A stretch of 64,000 nt of DNA, from contig NC_037260.1 of the NCBI RefSeq assembly GCF_000002425.4, positions 15,731,372 to 15,795,371 of the forward strand, read 5' to 3'. A model generated the notes under the pieces. That model saw nothing but the letters and a program-made list of their open reading frames with translations. It had not been told where the DNA came from and made no database searches. Made by a program: the position numbers and the translations under genes. Below, piece after piece: positions 41,568-52,813 of the stretch (its first letter is position 1; every line of letters begins with the position of its first letter). Source of the stretch: Physcomitrium patens. Lineage: Eukaryota > Streptophyta > Bryopsida > Funariales > Funariaceae.

Positions 41568-43181
41568 TTTCTTATTATATGATTTTCTATCTAGAAATAT
41601 ACTAGGTACCTAATTGTAGAGAGTTTAATTTTAACTTATTGACCAACTTCTAATAAATTATTTAATCTTTAAAGTAGAAGACAAATAAATACTATAATAT
41701 CAAAAAGATACTGTACTTGTAAAATCTTTTATATTTAAGAAGGTTTGTACATAAGGCTTTCTAAAATATCTAAAAATTTCCTAACATTCTTGGTTATATC
41801 AAATCATAACCAACTATTTGCAAGTAAATTAGATTTTCAATAATTCCAAAGAAAATCCATAATCTCTTCTCAAAAACTCATCTTTATATCAAAATTTAAC
41901 CATAGCTCTATATATAATATTTATAAAGTCTTGACTTCCAAAAAATTCTTTTACTTTGTATAAAATACTCAAATTATAATAAAACCCCTTCAAAATATAT
42001 TTTTCCCACGAAGAATTTTTTCTTTTCAAACTTTAAAAATTCATATCTCTTGATCCAATTGTTCAATTTTTGTTAAATTTATAGATAATATAGAATTTAT
42101 CCTTAAGAATTACTAAAAAAAAATTCAATTTTAGATTTGCTACCAATCGTCTAACATCTTAAAAATCCTAGCAGGTACTTCAAACCCTAATTCACAAGTG
42201 CTCAAATACTATTTTCTTCATATGTCACAAATCCAAAATTCAAATGCCACAAAATTTAAGTATAAAATTTAGTAACATGAAAATATATATTTTTAGAAAT
42301 TTTGAACCAAAATCTTATCAAATTACATAAGACATACCTCAAAATACAACCACTAGCAACTCGGGTCACTTACCACTCCTTAGATTCCATATGTTAACTT
42401 CAACTTCAAATATCTTCTTTATTTCGACTTAGAATTTATCAAACAGTATATATAAAGTATCGCCAAAAAAGCATTTTCTCCAACTTCAATTGTTGATTCT
42501 ATGTTGCTTTTTATATGCATATGTTATATCCAAAAGAGTGATAATATGTAAAAAACCAATACGTTGATTTGGAGTGCTTATATCTCCTTAACAAAAACTT
42601 CAATCAACTCAAAATTTACACCAAAATCATAGTCAAAAATTTGAACTTGCCAACCCTAGCCTTTGATGTTCAAATTCGTTCAAAAGACTAACTCTAATTC
42701 TTAATATGGCCCTTGATAGCCTCCTTGAAGTCCATTGGTCATGATTATGATCAATAGGAATAGAAACTTTTATCATCCATCTCCATTCATCCATATAGAT
42801 ACCTTAACTTCTCTTTTTGCTACCAAGATCACTTTCCAACCTTTTTTTTAATAGTATCAATATAATATATGCCCTAAACATCAAATAAAAGAAATAAAAT
42901 AAGACTTCAAGGATCACCAATGTCTAACAAAGGTGATTTTAAATATGTAAAAGTTACTATCAACCAAAATTAATCTTAAAAACCACTATTAAAAGAAAAA
43001 TAAGATTATTTAAATTCTAATAGTAGTTCTTTTAAACAAATTTTTTTTATAATAGTAATCTAATTACATTCTATAATCAATTAAAATCCACTAATATGTC
43101 TCTTACTATGTTATTTAGTAAATTATATATCAAACATATAAACATAATATTTTCACATGGTAGCCAAACTACAACACAATA
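41568..43181 (-). mobile_element. Solo LTR of the X/Y/E family inside G's gag
   Basis: About 1614 bp with decayed ends (TTTCTTATTATATG on the left, CACAATA on the right). The same order of blocks as the Y LTR is seen, such as ATATACTAGGTACCTAATTG and TCCATTGGTCATGA. D's gag sequence resumes on both sides. I could not confirm a target duplication. Confidence 0.75.
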
Positions 43182-43735
43182 TTGTTTTGGATCACTTTCT
43201 CTAAATATGGCTATAAATACTTCTAAGAATGAATCTAAATCATAAGAAAATTATGAATCTTTTTTTATTAAAGGTACAAACCAAAAATAGAGCACTTCCA
43301 AATAGAAGTGCACATATAAAGCTAACTTGAATAAATCTATCTAAGTATTGGAAAAGATATAACCATAAGTAAAACTTAATTTGTTATAAAAATCTTCGAA
43401 ATATTGATCTTTTTCCATCAAACTTCTTGGACATACTAATTATTGCTTCTCTTGAGCTTGTAAAAATAAGATCCTTTGAATTTGGTTGTGAGATTGATTG
43501 ACTTGTTTCCCTCAACTGCACAACTTCTTAATGTAGATTTTGGACTTCTTCTATAGGTATAGAAGTAGTGCTCTCATAGTTGATGTTCGTGATGTGTGAA
43601 ATTTCTCCCTTAAGAGTGTTGACAAGCTCGTGAAGATTCACAATAGTTGCAAATCTATTCTCACTTCTTTTAGGAGTAGCATCTATAATCTTTTCTTCCA
43701 TAGACAATTCAAACAAATCTAAAAATTTAAATTAA
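43182..43735 (-). pseudogene. Element G gag, N-terminal part
   Basis: Aligns with D around 51580-52089: the segment before the solo LTR, a KFD-type entry, and the N-terminal ATG region (MFELSMEEKIIDATPKRSEN). It is heavily decayed with no long frame. Confidence 0.6.
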
Positions 43736-43938
43736 AGGAGGGCAGTCTACAACTTCTAATAAAAAAATTGACAAAGAAGAATTATCCACTTTTTTTAAAG
43801 AAAAGATCAGTGTTAGAAAATAAGATTTTTTATTTAAAGGTAGATAGTCCACAACCTTCAAAATACAATAATAAAAGTTATATAATCCATTCACTTCTAA
43901 AATAAAATAATAATAGTATATTAGCACTCTTGTCAAAT
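43736..43938 (-). repeat. Leader of G with decayed hairpins and intact primer site
   Basis: Degenerate versions of the GCGGATTACC hairpins remain (for example near 43737-43765 and 43838-43862). The self-primer site TTGACAAGAGT is intact on the minus strand at 43926-43936, 2 nt from the LTR. Its partner in the LTR (44106-44116) has two changes. Confidence 0.6.
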
Positions 43939-44491
43939 TGTCAAGGATATGATTCTTAAAGAAAGAAAATCCTCAATATATTCTTGTGTCATTAAAGAAA
44001 ACTAGAAAGTCACTAAAAAAGTGAGATATTATTAAACTAAAATGGCTATTGCCAAAAATAAAAAGACTAGAAAGTCTTGAAACAAGACTAAGGACTAGAA
44101 AAGTAATGATAAGAGTAAAAAAGGCTTCACTCTTACCTCCATATATACTGTCGAATTAAGAGTTGAATGACAATATTCTATAGGATTTCTAACATGTGTT
44201 TACTTTGTTAGCCATATGTCTTAACTTGTAATATAAGTTATCTATATATGCAATACATAGTTAGCTTGTTCCACAAGCTACTACATGAAGTTAACTTATT
44301 CTCCAAGCTACCAGTATGTGGTTAACTTGTTGATTAAGTTTTTATCATATAAATACATCTAAAGTCATAATTATGTCTATAAAGCTTCTAGAAAGCTTTT
44401 CTAGAAGACTTTATAAAATTAATCTATATTTATTTAATTCTATTTAATCATATAAGTAACTATTGGGATAAATATATATATATCTATGACA
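43939..44491 (-). repeat. 5' LTR of element G
   Basis: 553 bp against 552 in D, ending CCTTGACA. TATATA is near 44147, 31 nt from the predicted start. The flank beyond 44491 is Copia gag, so G inserted there. Confidence 0.8.
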
Positions 44492-45070
44492 TCACTTTAT
44501 TACTAAGTCTTATTGTCACATAGTCTATTATGAGTTCTTTCATCTTGATAGATTTTAAAGCTACGATAAGATAGTTGTAGGAATTTGACAAGTTCATGAG
44601 TAGAGTCATGATAACATCTATATCTTATAAGGGCTTGTTTACAATTTTAAGTTTGTTTGGAAGTACCTTTATTTTATTGATATATGCCATGAGGTCTTCA
44701 CCTTCTTTCATCTTTCAAGTGAAGAACATCTTTCTTGTGAAGATGATATTAGATAAGTTCTTACTTTTATAGATATTACAAAGAATCTTCCATGTTTTTT
44801 TTTATCTTTTATAAGAGAGAATGTAGAAGAAGTTGATTTCATCAATATTATATGCAATGAATCCAAAAGCCTTCTTTTTATGATATTTTTAGTCCTTCTT
44901 CTCCTTCATATCAACATGTATACTTGGAGGCTCTACACTTTCACCTATAATATTTCAAAGTTCCAAAAAAGCCAACAAAAGCTCCACTTTTATCTTTTAA
45001 TGGTTGAAATCTTCATCCCTAAACTTTTCAATTACTGTCAAGCCTTTACATTCATTTAAGCCATGTCTAA
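44492..45070 (-). pseudogene. Ty1/Copia-type gag remnant
   Basis: The minus strand reads, with stops, FGFIAYNIDEINFF, then TWKILCNIYKSKNLSNIIFTRKMFFT, KMKEGEDLMAYINKIKVLPNKL, DVIMTLLMNLSNSYNYLIVALKS and LIIDYVTIRLSNKVM. This is the typical gag block of plant Copia elements (the UBN2-type domain: KxxEGxDxxxHIxKxKxLxxQL). It is the only trace of a non-Ty3 element here. The zinc knuckle and pol are absent because G's LTR follows. Confidence 0.75.
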
Positions 45071-45540
45071 GGGAGAAATATATCAAAAAATAACTCTAAA
45101 ATACTTTCAATTTTATTTCTAGGAACTCTTACAAGTCCAATAAACTATATAAACATCTCAAACCAGACCTGCCACACTTTTATTACTTTTATACCTACAA
45201 ATCAAGTCTAGACACCATAAGAGGTTTTTTAAGCACTTTAAGCTCTTTTAATACATGAAACTATAAAATTAATCTACGATAGATCTAATTCAATAAATAA
45301 ATATAATACTAATATTCTATAACATAACTATAAGGTATAAATCAAATTCTAAATCTAAGATATACTTAATAATAAATAAAAGCAAACAAAGATCTAAATT
45401 TAGATCTAAATTTAAAAGTGAGGAGTTTTAAAATCCTAACAACAAAAATAATAATATGATCTATTATACACAACAATAAAGACTTTATTTAACTTCAAAA
45501 AAATTTACAAGAAAATATAAATATGTCCATAATCTACTGA
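45071..45540 (-). other. AT-rich stretch upstream of the Copia gag remnant
   Basis: No ORF or LTR end recognised. It could be the leader of the Copia element. A short direct repeat GATCTAAATTTA occurs twice near 45390-45415. It ends at a TTAATTAATT-type low-complexity run near 45550, where E begins. Confidence 0.4.
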
Positions 45541-45569
45541 AAAAAAATTAATTAATTAATTTAATTAAA

Positions 45570-46442
45570 TTAAAAATTAAAAGCCACAATATTTTCAATT
45601 TTTTTTATTGCTATTTCAATATTGTTGGATCTTCTTTCTAGTTGCTGAATCTGTAATGCTAAAAGTTCTTCTCTGTTGAGATCATTCTTCCAAGGCAATA
45701 CACTCCATGTAGGTACTACATCTTCTATTGGCATTAGTGATTTTTGACCATATACTAATTCAGAAGGCATATAACCTGTTACCGAACTATGAGTTCTACG
45801 ATCTGCCCATAATGCAAATGGTAGTAGTCTAGGCCATTCATGTGCTTTTCCATTGCATGCCTTTACTAATGCCTTAACAATAAGTGAATGCCCACTCTCA
45901 CTTTTACCATTACCTTCTGGATTATATGGAGTTGTTAAAGAAAGTTTAATTCTTATCCTATCAAAGAATTCTCCTGCTTCTTTTGCATCCAATTCACCTC
46001 TATCTTCCGTAATTTTTCCAATACAACCATAGTGACAAATAACTTCTTCTAATAGAAATCGACATACACCTTTAATATCCTTTGTACTTAATATTCGTCT
46101 TTCAACCATATTTGATAAATCTTCTCGTGCAAGTACCAAACACTTCATTTGTCCAAGTCCCATAGGCATTGCCACTAAATCCACCACCCATTTGTAATGT
46201 AAAGTCAAAGGGTATGATAGATGTAACCCATCTCGATGTCGCATATTTGAATATACTTAGCAAGTCTCACAAGATTCTATAAATTTTGCTATATTTTTGT
46301 ACATTCTCTTCCACCAATATTTTTCTTTTAACTTAGAGAATGTTGCCCAAATACCTCAATGCCCTGTCCATAAATTTTTATGAAATTCTTAAATAATCTT
46401 TTGTTGAACTTCTAAACCACAAATTACCCTTTGTGGTACTTC
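45570..46442 (-). pseudogene. Element E integrase
   Basis: From D's edge: PQRVI...WTGH-stop-GIWATFSKLKEKYWW and CETC (zinc domain), then an uninterrupted frame 46244-45570: MRHRDGLHLSYPL, WVVDLVAMPMG, ITEDRGELDAKEAGEFF (second Asp), NPEGNGKSESGHS (Glu), FALWADRRTHSSVTGYMPSELVYG. The D, D, E set is complete, so E shows the working residues that X has lost. The C-terminal tail is cut at about 45570. Confidence 0.86.
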
Positions 46443-46994
46443 TGTGATGGACAAAGACTCGACGACGGAAAATATACACCAAAAGGCTATCTCGATATAA
46501 TAAGTCAAAATATAAACAAGTAGGTATATTAAAAGGAAACAGGAATGGCTATTGCCACAAGACAAGAAACTAAAGACTCTTGAACCTGGATTAGAAGCAA
46601 GAAAGGAGTTGACAAGAGTGAAGAAGCCTTCACTCTTGTCTCTATATATACTATCTAACTAGGGGCTACGTGGCAACGTTCTATAGGACCTCTAATATGT
46701 GTTGACTTTGTAGGACACATGCCTTGACTTACAAGGCAAGTTTTTCTACGTGTGGGCCACATAATTAGCTTGATCTTCAAGCTAACAACATGTGTGGCAC
46801 ATGGCCAACTTGTTGACCACGTTTCTAATCCAAAAAGTCAATTAAAGATACCTATGAAGTCAAAGCAGTGTTTAGGAAGTTTCTAAGAAGCTTCTATATT
46901 AAATATTATAGAATTGACTTACTTTTATCTACTTTTACTTACTTCTATCTATTTCTATATGTAATTATTAGCTTACATGATTATGGCCGTGACA
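46443..46994 (-). repeat. 3' LTR of D
   Basis: 552 bp, reading TGTCACGGCCATAATCATG...TCCATCACA on the minus strand. Preceded by a polypurine tract (AAGGGGGGGTAA, 46995-47006). Confidence 0.93.
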
Positions 46995-47006
46995 TTACCC
47001 CCCCTT
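46995..47006 (-). other. Polypurine tract of D
   Basis: AAGGGGGGGTAA on the minus strand, directly upstream of the 3' LTR TGTCACGG. Confidence 0.85.
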
Positions 47007-47035
47007 CTAGAGACGAGTTCCACGAGGAGCGGTCA

Positions 47036-47458
47036 TCATATGTTGAAGAAATCTATGATGCGACAAATTGTATTCGCCACATACTCTGATCTCTGTTATC
47101 TTCGAAGATGATTGATAGGGCCGCTCAACCATCGATAGTGTCCCATACCAGGGCGGGAAGACCACCCAGTTATTTGATCATTGTTGAGGCCTTCGTAACT
47201 TCCTTCGAATAGAATATTTGGAACACCATCAAGAGTTGTTCCTACCTCTAGCAAAATCACCAAACATCGGGAGTCCCTTCCCAAATCGTGATACCAAACG
47301 CGTTGTATCTCACAATCTATTCGAGAAAGAACATGTCGTTCTTGAAGATCTTCATCTCGATTGCGTCGTCTTGAAGGTTGTGACAATAGTAATATCTCGT
47401 CCGACAGGTTAGCAAATGAAGGCTCTTGAGTTAAATCCGTTGGTAATTGGTTCTCCAT
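47036..47458 (-). pseudogene. Extra ORF after pol in D
   Basis: Minus-strand ATG 47458 to TGA 47036-47038, 423 nt. Sequence features: MENQLPTDLTQEPSFANLSDEILLLSQPSRRRNRDEDLQ, QRVWYHDLGRDSRCLVILLEVGTTLDGVPNILFEGSYEGLNN, GHYRWLSGPINHLRR, then a TAA where B has GAA, and QRSEYVANTI to FFNI. With one nonsense codon the ORF still reads 120 aa. It is separate from pol by about 95 nt. Conservation of length and end with B, and of the C-terminus with W, suggests a functional accessory protein. No domain recognised. Confidence 0.75.
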
Positions 47459-47552
47459 CTCTTGAGCGCCACTACTACAACGAAACTAGGAATAAGAATT
47501 GAAAGTAGAATGTTATCTTGCCTAGATGTTATTTCTTTTATAAAGAAGGTTT

Positions 47553-48242
47553 TTATCTTGATTTTGATGGATGTCGTCGATGAAAAGCCTCCACCGCCTT
47601 TGCTACATTTGCAAGATTCTTCATTGGCTCCCATGTGCATTCACTAATATCATATCCGCGCCAATGAACAAGATATTCTAGCTTATTTAGGCGCCGCCTT
47701 GAGTCTAATATCTCTTCCACTTCAAATTCTCCATTATTATCTACTTCTATAGGAGGCGGTGGCATTTCTCTTCTTCCTTGTATATCCACTGTCTTATATG
47801 GTTCAAGAAGAGACACGTGAAATATAGGATGGATCTTCATTGACTCCGGTAGATGTAACCGATATGCAACTCGGTTGATCTGTTCAGAAACAGAAAAAGG
47901 GCCAAGTCTACGATAGTCCAACTTGTCACAAGGTCGAGTAGTCTTGATATTGCGACGAAGTAGCCATACCTTATCACCCACGTTGAGTTGTGGTTGCTCC
48001 TTACGATATAGATCTGCGTTTATCTTTTGTCGTTCTTGAGCTTCCTTCAATTGTGTCTTCATTATTGCATGTAACTCTGACAACCGATTTGCCATATCTT
48101 CTGCTGCAAGATTATCAACTTTTGAAAAATCAAAAGTATCAAGTCGTGGATGATAGCCATAATTGGCAAAGAAAGGTATTTTTTGCATGGAAGAATGTAC
48201 CGTATTATTATAAGCAAACTCTGCCAATGGCAGAAAGGTTGT
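47553..48242 (-). pseudogene. D integrase C-terminal region and chromodomain
   Basis: Frame 48227-47553: YNNTVHSSMQKIPFFANYGYHP, a helical part, NVGDKVWLLRRNIKTTRPCDKLDYRRLGPF (the GPY/F-type module), HPIFHVSLLEPY, then the chromodomain FEVEEILDSRRRLNKLEYLVHWRGYDISECTWEPMKNLANVAKAVEAFHRRHP. The aromatic positions are Y, W and W, so the methyl-lysine cage looks intact. It is joined to the integrase core through one TAG (Trp of DDWTT, about 48244). Confidence 0.9.
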
Positions 48243-49043
48243 CTAATCATCTTGTTGGTAGTTGATAGTACACCTTAAATATTGTTCCAAGACTTGGTTT
48301 ACGCGCTCTGTTTGTCCATCAGTTTGAGGATGGAAAACCAAAGATAGTTTTAGGTCCACTTTTAAAATCTTGAAAAGGGTCCTCCAAAATCTTGACACAA
48401 ATTGAATTCCCCTATCCGATATGATATCTTTAGGTAATCCATGATAGCGATAGATATTATCAATGAAAAGCTTAGCTGTTTCTTCACCTGTGATAGATTT
48501 TGTACATGGCACAAAATGTGCCATCTTGGTGAAACGATCTACTATCACAAATATAAAATCATAAGATCTTGAGCTTGGAAGATCTGTGATGAAATCCATA
48601 GAAACAGAAGACCATGGTTGTTCTAGTATAGGTAATGGCTGAAGAAGTCCGTAAGGTCGATGACGAGGAATTTTTGATCTTGAACAAATATCACATGATT
48701 GTACAAAGTCTTTGACTGACTTCCACATTTGTGGCCACCAAAAATCTCTTGATATGAGTTCCAAAGTCTTATTATATCCAAAGTGCCCTGCTGTTGGAAA
48801 GTCATGACGTACTTGAAGAACACATAAACGTGCTTCTCCTTCTAGAACATATAGGCGTCCTTCAAAATATAATAGATTATTCTTGAACTCGAACTTAGAA
48901 GGATCATGAGACTTGGAAGAATTATTCTTGATATCATGAACAAGAGGGTCTGAGGACATACTGGACTGGATTTGCTTGAGTAAAGTTGAATCAACAGTCA
49001 ATGTTGATTTCATTGCTCGGAGATGAAATTGCTCCGATTTCAA
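48243..49043 (-). pseudogene. D integrase N-terminal and catalytic core
   Basis: An uninterrupted 266-codon frame: RLYVLEGEARLCVLQVRHDFPTAGHFGYNKT and SCDICSRSK (HHCC zinc site), MDFITDLPSSRSYDF, IISDRGIQFVSRFW, HPQTDGQTERVNQVLEQYL. D, D and E positions are all kept. It catalyses strand transfer of the element DNA; the chromodomain downstream would guide targeting. Confidence 0.92.
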
Positions 49044-49127
49044 GAAGACCGTTCTTTGTTGCTCAAAAGCTGCATCTCCTTCTTTTGGTACAAAATAAGA
49101 ACGTCTAGATAGGGCATCGGATAAACT

Positions 49128-49946
49128 TTATTGTTTTCCTGGCCGATAAGTGATAATGAACTCGAATCTTGACAAAGACATACTCCAACGAGCTTGATGA
49201 TGATTCAACACGCGTGCTGACATGAAATATTCGAGGTTCTTGTGATCTGTATACACAGTGATTGGACTAGAAGCGCCTTCTAGATAATGACACCATTCTT
49301 GAAAGGAATCTACGATCGCAAGAAGTTCTTTATCGTGGATCTCATAATTGATCTCGGCTGCTGAGAATTTTCTTGAATGAAAAGCTATCGAATGAAGTTT
49401 GTCATCTGTTCCCATTTGTGATAAAATTGCACCCAAGGCAAAATCTGATGCATCTGTTTCCATAAAAAATGCCTTGGAAAAGTCAACACGATATAAGACT
49501 GGTGCAGAGACAAACGATGTCTTCAAGGCTTCAAATGCTACTTCCGCTTCTCGATTCCATTGGAATTTATCTTTACTAGTCAAGCGTGTAAGTGGAGCTG
49601 CAACTCGTGAGAAATCTTTGATGAAGATCCGATAGTAATTGGCAAATCCCAAGAAACATTGGACATCTCTTACTGTCCTTGGAATCTTCCAATCCATGAT
49701 TATTTGGACTTTCTTAGAATCTATCATGAGACCATCATTTGAAATGATGTATCCTAAAAAGTCAACTTGAGTAGTGTGAAATACATACTTTTCCATCTTG
49801 GCGTACAATCATGTATCTCTAAGTTTTTGTAATACTTGACGAACATGTATTTCATGTTCTTCGACGTTCTTAGAATAGATCAGGATATCGTCTAGATAGC
49901 AGACAACAAAATTGTCTAAGAATTCACAAAATACATCATTCATGAG
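49128..49946 (-). pseudogene. D RT end and RNase H
   Basis: [11 protein letters not shown] at 49898-49887, then, after a TGA near 49809, frame 49808-49128: FLGYIISNDGLMIDSKKV, FLGFANYYRIFIKDFSRVAAPLTRL, TDASDFALGAILSQMG, EINYEIHDKELLAIVDSFQEW and VYTDHKNLEYFMSARVLN. All RNase H acidic residues present. A TAA after GKQ (about 49127) precedes the LSDALSRRS tether. Confidence 0.91.
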
Positions 49947-50560
49947 ATGTTAAAAAGCAGCTGGTGCATTCGTGAGTCCAAAGGGTATGACATTATATTC
50001 GAAATGTCCATACCTGGTTCGAAATGCAGTCTTCCATTCATCTCCTTCTTTGATCCATACTAGATTATATGCTCCTCTTAGATCTATTTTTGTATAGATC
50101 TTAGCTTGATTCAACTGGTCAAGGAGTCCTGATATCAAAGGTAATGGATACCTGTTCTTGATTGTGATCTTGTTGAGTCCTCGATAATCAACACACATTC
50201 GTAAAGATCCATCTTTTTTCTTTACGAATAGAATTGGAGCTCCTGCTGGAGATTTTGAATGGCTTATGAAATTCTTCGCTAAATTCTCGTCAATATATGT
50301 CTTGAGTTCAACCATCTCATCTTGCGATAAACTTTAAATTGGTCCAAATGGTGGCTGAGTTCCTTCCTTGAGGTCGATTGAACAATCATATGGGCGATGC
50401 TCAGGAAGAATATATGCATTTTTTTTCTCAAAAACGTCTTCATACTCTTGATATTGACTTGGAATGCTACTTGAAGTCTTTACGTTTTCAGAAATAGGTG
50501 CAGCATAAATAGCAAAAGTTGATCCTTCTTTTGCTGCGTGTATAAATGCTTTTGCACCTA
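49947..50560 (-). pseudogene. D RT N-terminal part
   Basis: The linker IGAKAFIHAAKEGSTFAIYAAPIS...[26 protein letters not shown] runs in a frame shifted by 1 nt from protease. TAA at about 50333 interrupts PIYSLSQ. Then 50315-49950: [51 protein letters not shown] and [15 protein letters not shown], ending at a TAA in place of Gln. Confidence 0.9.
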
Positions 50561-51040
50561 TTAGTACGGTTTTACTATACTAGACTTATAATTTTTTACT
50601 TGGTTAGTAGAACTATTAATAATGCTTTGAGAAAAGTCAAGTTTATACGAATTCCAATCTATTCGAGGGTTATATTTTTCTAGCCAAGATAAACCTAAAA
50701 TAACTGGATTGGACGGGGATTTAATTATGTTAAAAGCTATGTAGCTATCATGACCGTCTATTGTTACTTTTATAGGATGAGTTTCATGAGTGACATCTCC
50801 AGAAGACAAGGGACGACCATCTATGACTTCTACATGTACTGGTTTAGGTTTCTGTACAAAAGGTATTTTACGACTTTTAACAAATTGTTCATCTAAAAAA
50901 CATGCTGAGGCTCCTGAATCTAATAAAACAGAGGCTTTGTAATTCTTAGGTCCTAAATATAAGTCTATTATAAAACAAGGAGAGGGTTCTGAGGAGAGGA
51001 TAGGACCTTCATTAGGAATTGTACAAGGTTCCAGCTGCAT
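50561..51040 (-). pseudogene. D protease
   Basis: CFIIDLYLGPKNYKASVLLDSGASACFLDEQF with the D-S-G active site, EVIDGRPLSSGDVTHETHPIKV, and VILGLSWLEKYNPRIDW. It starts in the -1 frame relative to gag, just past the gag stop hairpin (51031-51058). It would process the Gag-Pol precursor in the particle. Confidence 0.9.
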
Positions 51041-51058
51041 GGTCCCTATTGTAGCTGG
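51031..51058 (-). other. Hairpin around the gag stop of D
   Basis: Minus strand CCAGCT (51058-51053) and AGCTGG (51036-51031) pair around the TAG. In A the last pair is C-G instead of T-A, so pairing is kept by a double change. Confidence 0.45.
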
Positions 51059-52089
51059 ACGAATCCGTTTTCTGACATGTTGTTTTCTTTGACCATCGTA
51101 CCCCTCATTTTATAGTTGCGTCGCTTCTTTGGACAATTTTGAGCAGTGTGCTTAGGTTCTCTGCAATATAAACATAATCCTTCTTGACGATGACGAATCT
51201 TTTCTTGCTCAGTTAGGGGTTTAAAACGTACCGCGTCAATTTGCATGTCTTCTACTTTCGAATGTACGTTTGGCAAAGATGTTGATGTTGCCATTGAGTA
51301 ATAACGTTGAGGTTCCCGTGAATGATTCTCAGATCGAAATTCGAAAAGTCGATTATCGCATTTTACCGCAAAATCGATTGCTTGACTCAAAGTTTGAGGA
51401 TCAGGTAAGTTGAGCATCAATTTCTTTACTTTGTATTGCAATCCATAAAGAAATTGACTGATGAGTGCAGCATCATTCCACTTGATGTCAATTACAAGTT
51501 GTGGAAATTGTGAAGCATACACTGTTACTGAGCGATTTCCTTATCGTAGAATTCGGATCTTATTTGTTGCAACACGAGTTGCATCGTATTCACCATACAT
51601 AGATCGAAACTCCGCCAAAAATGCTTCCAAATTATCCAATATTAGATTTCGTTGTTTAAGCAAAGACGAAAACCATGATAATGCAGAACCAGAAAGTAGA
51701 GTGCCAATAAACCTGACTTGTGATCCTGGAGTTGGATAGCTTTGCGGTTGAAGTTTAATTCCCAATTGTACTTGATTGATGAACCCTCGAAACTTTGATC
51801 TCGTACCATCAAATTTCTCGGGTAAGGCAATTCTTGGTTCTCTAGTGCTTACAGAGTGTTGTACAATTGGAGAAGGAAAGGAATTTGTTGTAGATGTTGA
51901 AGCAGCTCCGATCATCTCTATATCCCCACTTTCTACTATTCTTGTTCTTTCATGTGTTGGTGAATTGAGTTGATGCATCGCAAGCATTAACTCCCTCATT
52001 TGCTCTTGCATTTGTGCCATTGCACTCTTCATTTCAATACGCTCTGCCATAATGACACTAAGAAGAAAAATTTGTTTGATACTGTTCAA
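51046..52089 (-). pseudogene. D gag
   Basis: One frame of 348 codons with a single stop (TAA, 51541-51543). N-terminal helix (MAERIEMKSAMAQMQEQMRELMLAMHQL), PEKFDGTRSKFRGFINQVQ, GTLLSGSALSWFSSLL, then VYASQFPQLVIDIKWNDAAL and a CCHC knuckle CLYCREPKHTAQNC (about 51180-51140). An upstream in-frame ATG (52089) and the later MAER (about 52050) are both possible starts; the latter matches family length better. It is the structural capsid protein. Confidence 0.88.
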
Positions 52090-52138
52090 GACAAAAGAAA
52101 AGAAAGACTTGATAACAAAGAAGATACTAAGAACAATA

Positions 52139-52238
52139 TCAGTTTAGAAGTGGGTAATCCGCAAACTTCAAATATGCTTATGTCTTGTCAAGAGAAAGGG
52201 GTAATCCACTCTCACTCAAGAAAAACAAAGCTCTGATA
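52139..52238 (-). repeat. Leader hairpins of D (one unit)
   Basis: From TATCAGAGC (52238-52230): a short hairpin with loop GTGGATTACCCC (around 52200-52215) and a longer one with GAAGT/ACTTC arms and loop TGCGGATTACCC (around 52150-52170). One unit only, against three in A and two in W. Confidence 0.7.
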
Positions 52239-52248
52239 TTATAAGTGT

Positions 52249-52259
52249 ACTCTTGTCAA
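52249..52259 (-). other. Candidate self-primer binding site of D
   Basis: TTGACAAGAGT on the minus strand, 2 nt after the LTR. Its perfect complement ACTCTTGTCAA lies in the LTR at 52438-52428, 31 nt from the TATA start (52469). The sequence differs from that of A/W at several positions, yet pairing is complete. Confidence 0.78.
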
Positions 52260-52261
52260 TC

Positions 52262-52813
52262 TGTCAAGGACAAAGACTCGATGAGGGAAAATATACACAA
52301 AAAGGCTATCTCGATATAATAAGTCAAAATATAAACAAGTAGGTATATTAAAAGGAAACTGGAATGGCTATTGCCACAAGACAAGAAACTAAAGACTCTT
52401 GAACTTGGACTAGAAGCAAGAAAAGAGTTGACAAGAGTGAAGAAGCCTTCACTCTTGTCTCTATATATACTATCGAACTAGGGGCTACATGGCGACGTTC
52501 TATAGGACCTCCAATATGTGTTGACTTTGTAGGACACATGCCTTGACTTACAAGGCAAGTTTTTCTACGTGTGGGCCACATAGTTAGCTTGATCTTCAAG
52601 CTAACAACATGTGTGGCACATGGCCAACTTGTTGACCATGTTTTTAATCCAAAAAGTCAATTAAAGAAACCTATGAAGTCAAAGGAAGATCTAGGAAGTT
52701 TCTTGGAAGCTTCTATATTAAATATTATAGAATTAACTTACTTTTATCTACTTTTACTTACTTCTACCTATTTCTATATGTAATTATTAGCTTACATGAT
52801 TATGGCCGTGACA
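52262..52813 (-). repeat. 5' LTR of D
   Basis: 552 bp, TGTCACGGCCATAATC...GTCCTTGACA. TATATATA at 52469-52462. A DNA inverted repeat between TATA and start (GACAAGAGTGAAG / CTTCACTCTTGTC) mirrors the one in A with different bases. Confidence 0.94.

Larger units (their letters stand above)
39284..44491 (-). mobile_element. Ty3/Gypsy chromovirus G, 3' truncated, with a solo LTR in gag
   Basis: Minus strand: LTR 44491-43939, leader, gag (split by a solo LTR), protease, RT, remnants of RNase H and the integrase N-terminus, ended by Y at 39284. It aligns with D throughout and is far more decayed. Confidence 0.85.
46443..52813 (-). mobile_element. Near-complete Ty3/Gypsy chromovirus D
   Basis: 6371 bp on the minus strand with two 552-bp LTRs, self-priming pair, hairpin leader, gag, pol, chromodomain, extra ORF and polypurine tract. 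Target duplication ACTTC (46438-46442) / ACTTT (52814-52818). It interrupts E's integrase. The fewest stops of any element here; LTRs look about 95% identical by eye. Confidence 0.95.
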
